A stretch of DNA of 64,000 bases from CAZKAP01 sp964552195 (GTDB taxonomy: Bacteria > Bacteroidota > Bacteroidia > Flavobacteriales > Flavobacteriaceae), in NCBI GenBank assembly GCA_964552195.1, contig CAZKFM010000001.1:62001-126000 (forward strand), in the 5' to 3' direction. Each line of letters begins with the position of its first letter. Positions within the stretch are counted from its first letter, which is position 1. This document shows, piece after piece, positions 61,580 to 64,000 of this stretch. The notes beneath the pieces are model-generated. The model was not told where the DNA came from, ran no database searches, and was given only the letters and a program-made list of their open reading frames with translations. The translations under genes were made by a program, and so were the position numbers.

Positions 61580-64000
61580 ATGACAAGCATGTTTATATCT
61601 CGCTTTACTCGTGGCTGGCTATCCGGCCTCTTTGTATTAATGGGTATCCCATTCCTGTTTAGCCAGGGAGTTGAAGGGTATTACCGCTATCCCGATGTTC
61701 ACGGAAACCGAGTGGTTTTCGTAGCCGAAGGGGACCTGTGGACGGTTTCGCTTTCGGGAGGGGTGGCTCAGCGTATCACCTCCCATCCCGAGGAGGAATT
61801 GTACCCCAGTTTTTCACCGGACGGAAAATCGATTGCCTTTAGTGCCCAGTACGAGGGCCCTATGGAGGTATATACCATGCCCGTGGACGGTGGGGTACCC
61901 ACCCGTTGGACCTACGAAGCGGATGCTTCTGTGGTGGAGGAATGGACCCCGCAGGGGGAATTGGTTTACGGTACCCTGGCTTATTCGAAAGTTCCCGATT
62001 TGGTAGCCGTCAAAATCGATCCGCAGGCCAGGACCAAGGAGCCTATTCCCCTTGGCCAGGCTTCCGAGGTAACCTTTAGCGACGACGGCAAGACTATGTA
62101 CTTCGTTAGGCCTGCCTTCCACCGCAACGTCACCAAGCGTTACATTGGTGGAACCGCCCGCCAGATCTGGAAGTATACGGAAGGCACGGAGGAGGCGGCA
62201 AAACTAACCACCGATTACGCAGGGGAGAGTCATCATCCCATGTACTACAAAGGACGGGTATACTTCCTGACCGACCGGGACGGGGTCATGAATCTGTGGT
62301 CGATGGACGAATCGGGTCAGGACAGGATGCAGCATACCCGACATACACTCTATGACGCCCGCTTTCCCAATCTGCACGAAGGTACGCTGGTGTATCAGCA
62401 CGGTGCCGATATCCGCCATTTCGATATCAACACCGGAGAGGACCGGAAAATACCCATTTCGCTGATTTCCGATTTCGATCAGCTGAGACCCCGCTGGGAC
62501 GAAAATCCGTCCCGCTACATAACGAGCGTTTCCCCCTCACACGACGGGGCCCGGGTAGTGGTGACGGCCCGGGGGCGGGTATTTGCCGTACCGGTGAAGC
62601 AGGGCCGGGTAGTCAGCTTTACCGAGCCCGGCGATGTCCGTTACCGCGATGCACTATTCTCCAAGGACGGGAAAATGGTAGTGACCCTGAGCGATCAGAG
62701 CGGTGAGTTTGAGTGGGTGGAGTTTCCCTCAGACGGGACCGGCGAAATCCGTCCCATTACCAGCGATGGCAACTTGCTGCGATTCGGTGGTCAGCTGTCT
62801 CCTGATGGTACTAAACTGGCCTATCGTGACCTCGATGGCGCCCTCTATTACCTGGAGTTGAAATCCGGGAAGAATATCCGGGTATCGAATCCCGTACATA
62901 GCGATGGTTTATGGGATTTCAGCTGGTCACCGGACAGTCGTTGGATCAGCTACTCCGATATGGCCCGCAATACCATGGCTCAGATTCACCTCTACCAACT
63001 GGAGACCGGCGAGCGCGTGGAACTCACGACGGATCGCGCCAACAGCTGGTCGCCCCGCTGGGATCCCAAGGGGGATTTCATCTACTTCTTATCCGATCGG
63101 AATTTTCAGTCCCTGGTGGGATCGCCCTGGGGTACACGCGCCCCGGATCCCTATTTTACGTCCAAGGTTAAGCTGTATCACATTCCCCTAAAGAAGGGCA
63201 CCCGTTCCCCATTCCGGGAGCAGGATGAATTGTATAAATCTTCCGAGAAGGCAGAGCCCAAACCCGCTAAAAAGGATAAGAAAAAGGAAGCCGACGAGAC
63301 AGAGGTAAAAGTTGAAATGGACAGGGAGGGGCTGCAGTCACGCCTTGCGGAAGTGCCCATATCCGCGGGGAATTACGATTACCTGGCGGTAACCGATAAG
63401 GCCATTTATGTGATGGCCCGAGACCTGGACGTTAGCAACAAGAGGCATATCAAGGTTTTAGAGAAAAAGAATGAGGATGTTGAGCTCAAGGATTTTGTCG
63501 CCGATGCCCAATCCTTTCAGCTGACCGGAGACGGCAAGCAGCTACTGGTATCCAAGTCTGGTGCGTATTACATGATTAAGGCAGGAACTTCCAAAGTGAG
63601 CGATCTGAATAAGTCCAAGATCGACTTCAGCGGTTGGAGGTTCGAGCTCAACCCAAGAGAAGACTGGAGGCAGATTTTCCGGGACGCCTGGCGGATGGAA
63701 CGGGATTACTTCTACGATCCGAATATGCACGGGGTGAATTGGGACGCCATGTACGATAAATACCTGCCCTTCGTGGACCGGGTCACTACACGGGAGGAAC
63801 TTTCCGACCTGATCGGGGAGATGGTTGGTGAACTCTCCGTGCTGCATACCAGTGTTCGGGGAGGGGACACGCGCGACGACGGAACGAGTATATCCGTGGC
63901 CACCCTGGGAGGAATTTTCAAGAGGGATGCCGAGGCCAAGGGGTATAGGATCGAGCACATCTACAAGGGAGACCCGGACTATGCCGAACAGCGATCGCCC
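61580..64000 (+). CDS. Tricorn-like S41 protease (3' end outside window)
   Basis: Starts at ATG 61580 and stays open to the right edge (807 codons visible). An N-terminal signal or anchor (LSGLFVLMGIPFLFSQG) is followed by a WD40-like beta-propeller region (YYRYPDVHGNRVVFVAEGDL, LYPSFSPDGKSIAFSAQYEG and similar repeats), a Lys/Glu-rich linker near residues 550-580, and a C1-type helical region (FRDAWRMERDYFYDPNMHG, then LPFVDRVTTREELSDLIGEM), matching tricorn-core peptidases. The PDZ and S41 serine peptidase domains should lie beyond the window. These periplasmic proteins degrade peptides. A TAAACGTTTA palindrome lies 51 bases upstream. Confidence 0.88.
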   Translation, partial: MTSMFISRFTRGWLSGLFVLMGIPFLFSQGVEGYYRYPDVHGNRVVFVAEGDLWTVSLSGGVAQRITSHPEEELYPSFSPDGKSIAFSAQYEGPMEVYTMPVDGGVPTRWTYEADASVVEEWTPQGELVYGTLAYSKVPDLVAVKIDPQARTKEPIPLGQASEVTFSDDGKTMYFVRPAFHRNVTKRYIGGTARQIWKYTEGTEEAAKLTTDYAGESHHPMYYKGRVYFLTDRDGVMNLWSMDESGQDRMQHTRHTLYDARFPNLHEGTLVYQHGADIRHFDINTGEDRKIPISLISDFDQLRPRWDENPSRYITSVSPSHDGARVVVTARGRVFAVPVKQGRVVSFTEPGDVRYRDALFSKDGKMVVTLSDQSGEFEWVEFPSDGTGEIRPITSDGNLLRFGGQLSPDGTKLAYRDLDGALYYLELKSGKNIRVSNPVHSDGLWDFSWSPDSRWISYSDMARNTMAQIHLYQLETGERVELTTDRANSWSPRWDPKGDFIYFLSDRNFQSLVGSPWGTRAPDPYFTSKVKLYHIPLKKGTRSPFREQDELYKSSEKAEPKPAKKDKKKEADETEVKVEMDREGLQSRLAEVPISAGNYDYLAVTDKAIYVMARDLDVSNKRHIKVLEKKNEDVELKDFVADAQSFQLTGDGKQLLVSKSGAYYMIKAGTSKVSDLNKSKIDFSGWRFELNPREDWRQIFRDAWRMERDYFYDPNMHGVNWDAMYDKYLPFVDRVTTREELSDLIGEMVGELSVLHTSVRGGDTRDDGTSISVATLGGIFKRDAEAKGYRIEHIYKGDPDYAEQRSP

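Overview
The window looks like chromosome of a marine-type member of the Bacteroidota, most likely a flavobacterium with a fairly high GC content (an inference from reading, not a taxonomic assignment). Pointers are DUF4421, DUF6090, DUF3871 and DUF6933 type proteins, a flavohemoglobin-linked QEGLA protein, many lipoproteins, a TAnnTTTG promoter box and weak Shine-Dalgarno sequences. No rRNA, tRNA or CRISPR array was recognised.

Layout. 1-8 kb: the 3' part of a POT peptide transporter, two lipoproteins, a sterol-desaturase-like enzyme, a GNAT-nitrilase fusion and a histidine-rich DUF4198/HupE metal-handling pair. 8-17 kb: a type-B carboxylesterase, a lipoprotein fusing VOC, cytochrome c and rhodanese domains, a QEGLA-type putative metallopeptidase and a large Asp-box beta-propeller protein. 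17-25 kb: a copper/silver-type RND efflux operon (small Cys/His protein, CusA, TolC, CusB). 24-33 kb: PhoX-like protein, GH16 lipoprotein, TIM-barrel protein, formate-tetrahydrofolate ligase and M28 peptidase.

33-39 kb is an AT-richer accessory island. It holds a gene fragment, a metallophosphoesterase, an orphan HNH nuclease, a decayed IS66 element (tnpA with an internal stop, tnpB truncated, tnpC with its middle deleted), a Fic protein with an inhibitory motif, and a ParD antitoxin whose ParE partner is broken. 39-51 kb is a series of small conserved or unknown proteins, including DUF547, DUF4421, DUF6933, DUF6090, DUF3871, a deoxyribonucleotidase, a possible permuted papain-like protein and a DUF5700-like peptidase with two starch-binding-type domains.

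51-57 kb carries the most unusual locus: a 1288-residue DUF4062-STAND NTPase-membrane helix-LRR protein divergent from a 574-residue SLOG-like protein with four membrane segments. The domain make-up matches nucleotide-sensing conflict (anti-phage or cell-suicide) systems, and the pair is proposed as a candidate defence module. 57-64 kb: CPBP protease, VOC protein, an overlapping pair of cNMP-binding histidine kinase and receiver/thioredoxin-reductase-like fusion, and a tricorn-like protease that runs off the right edge.
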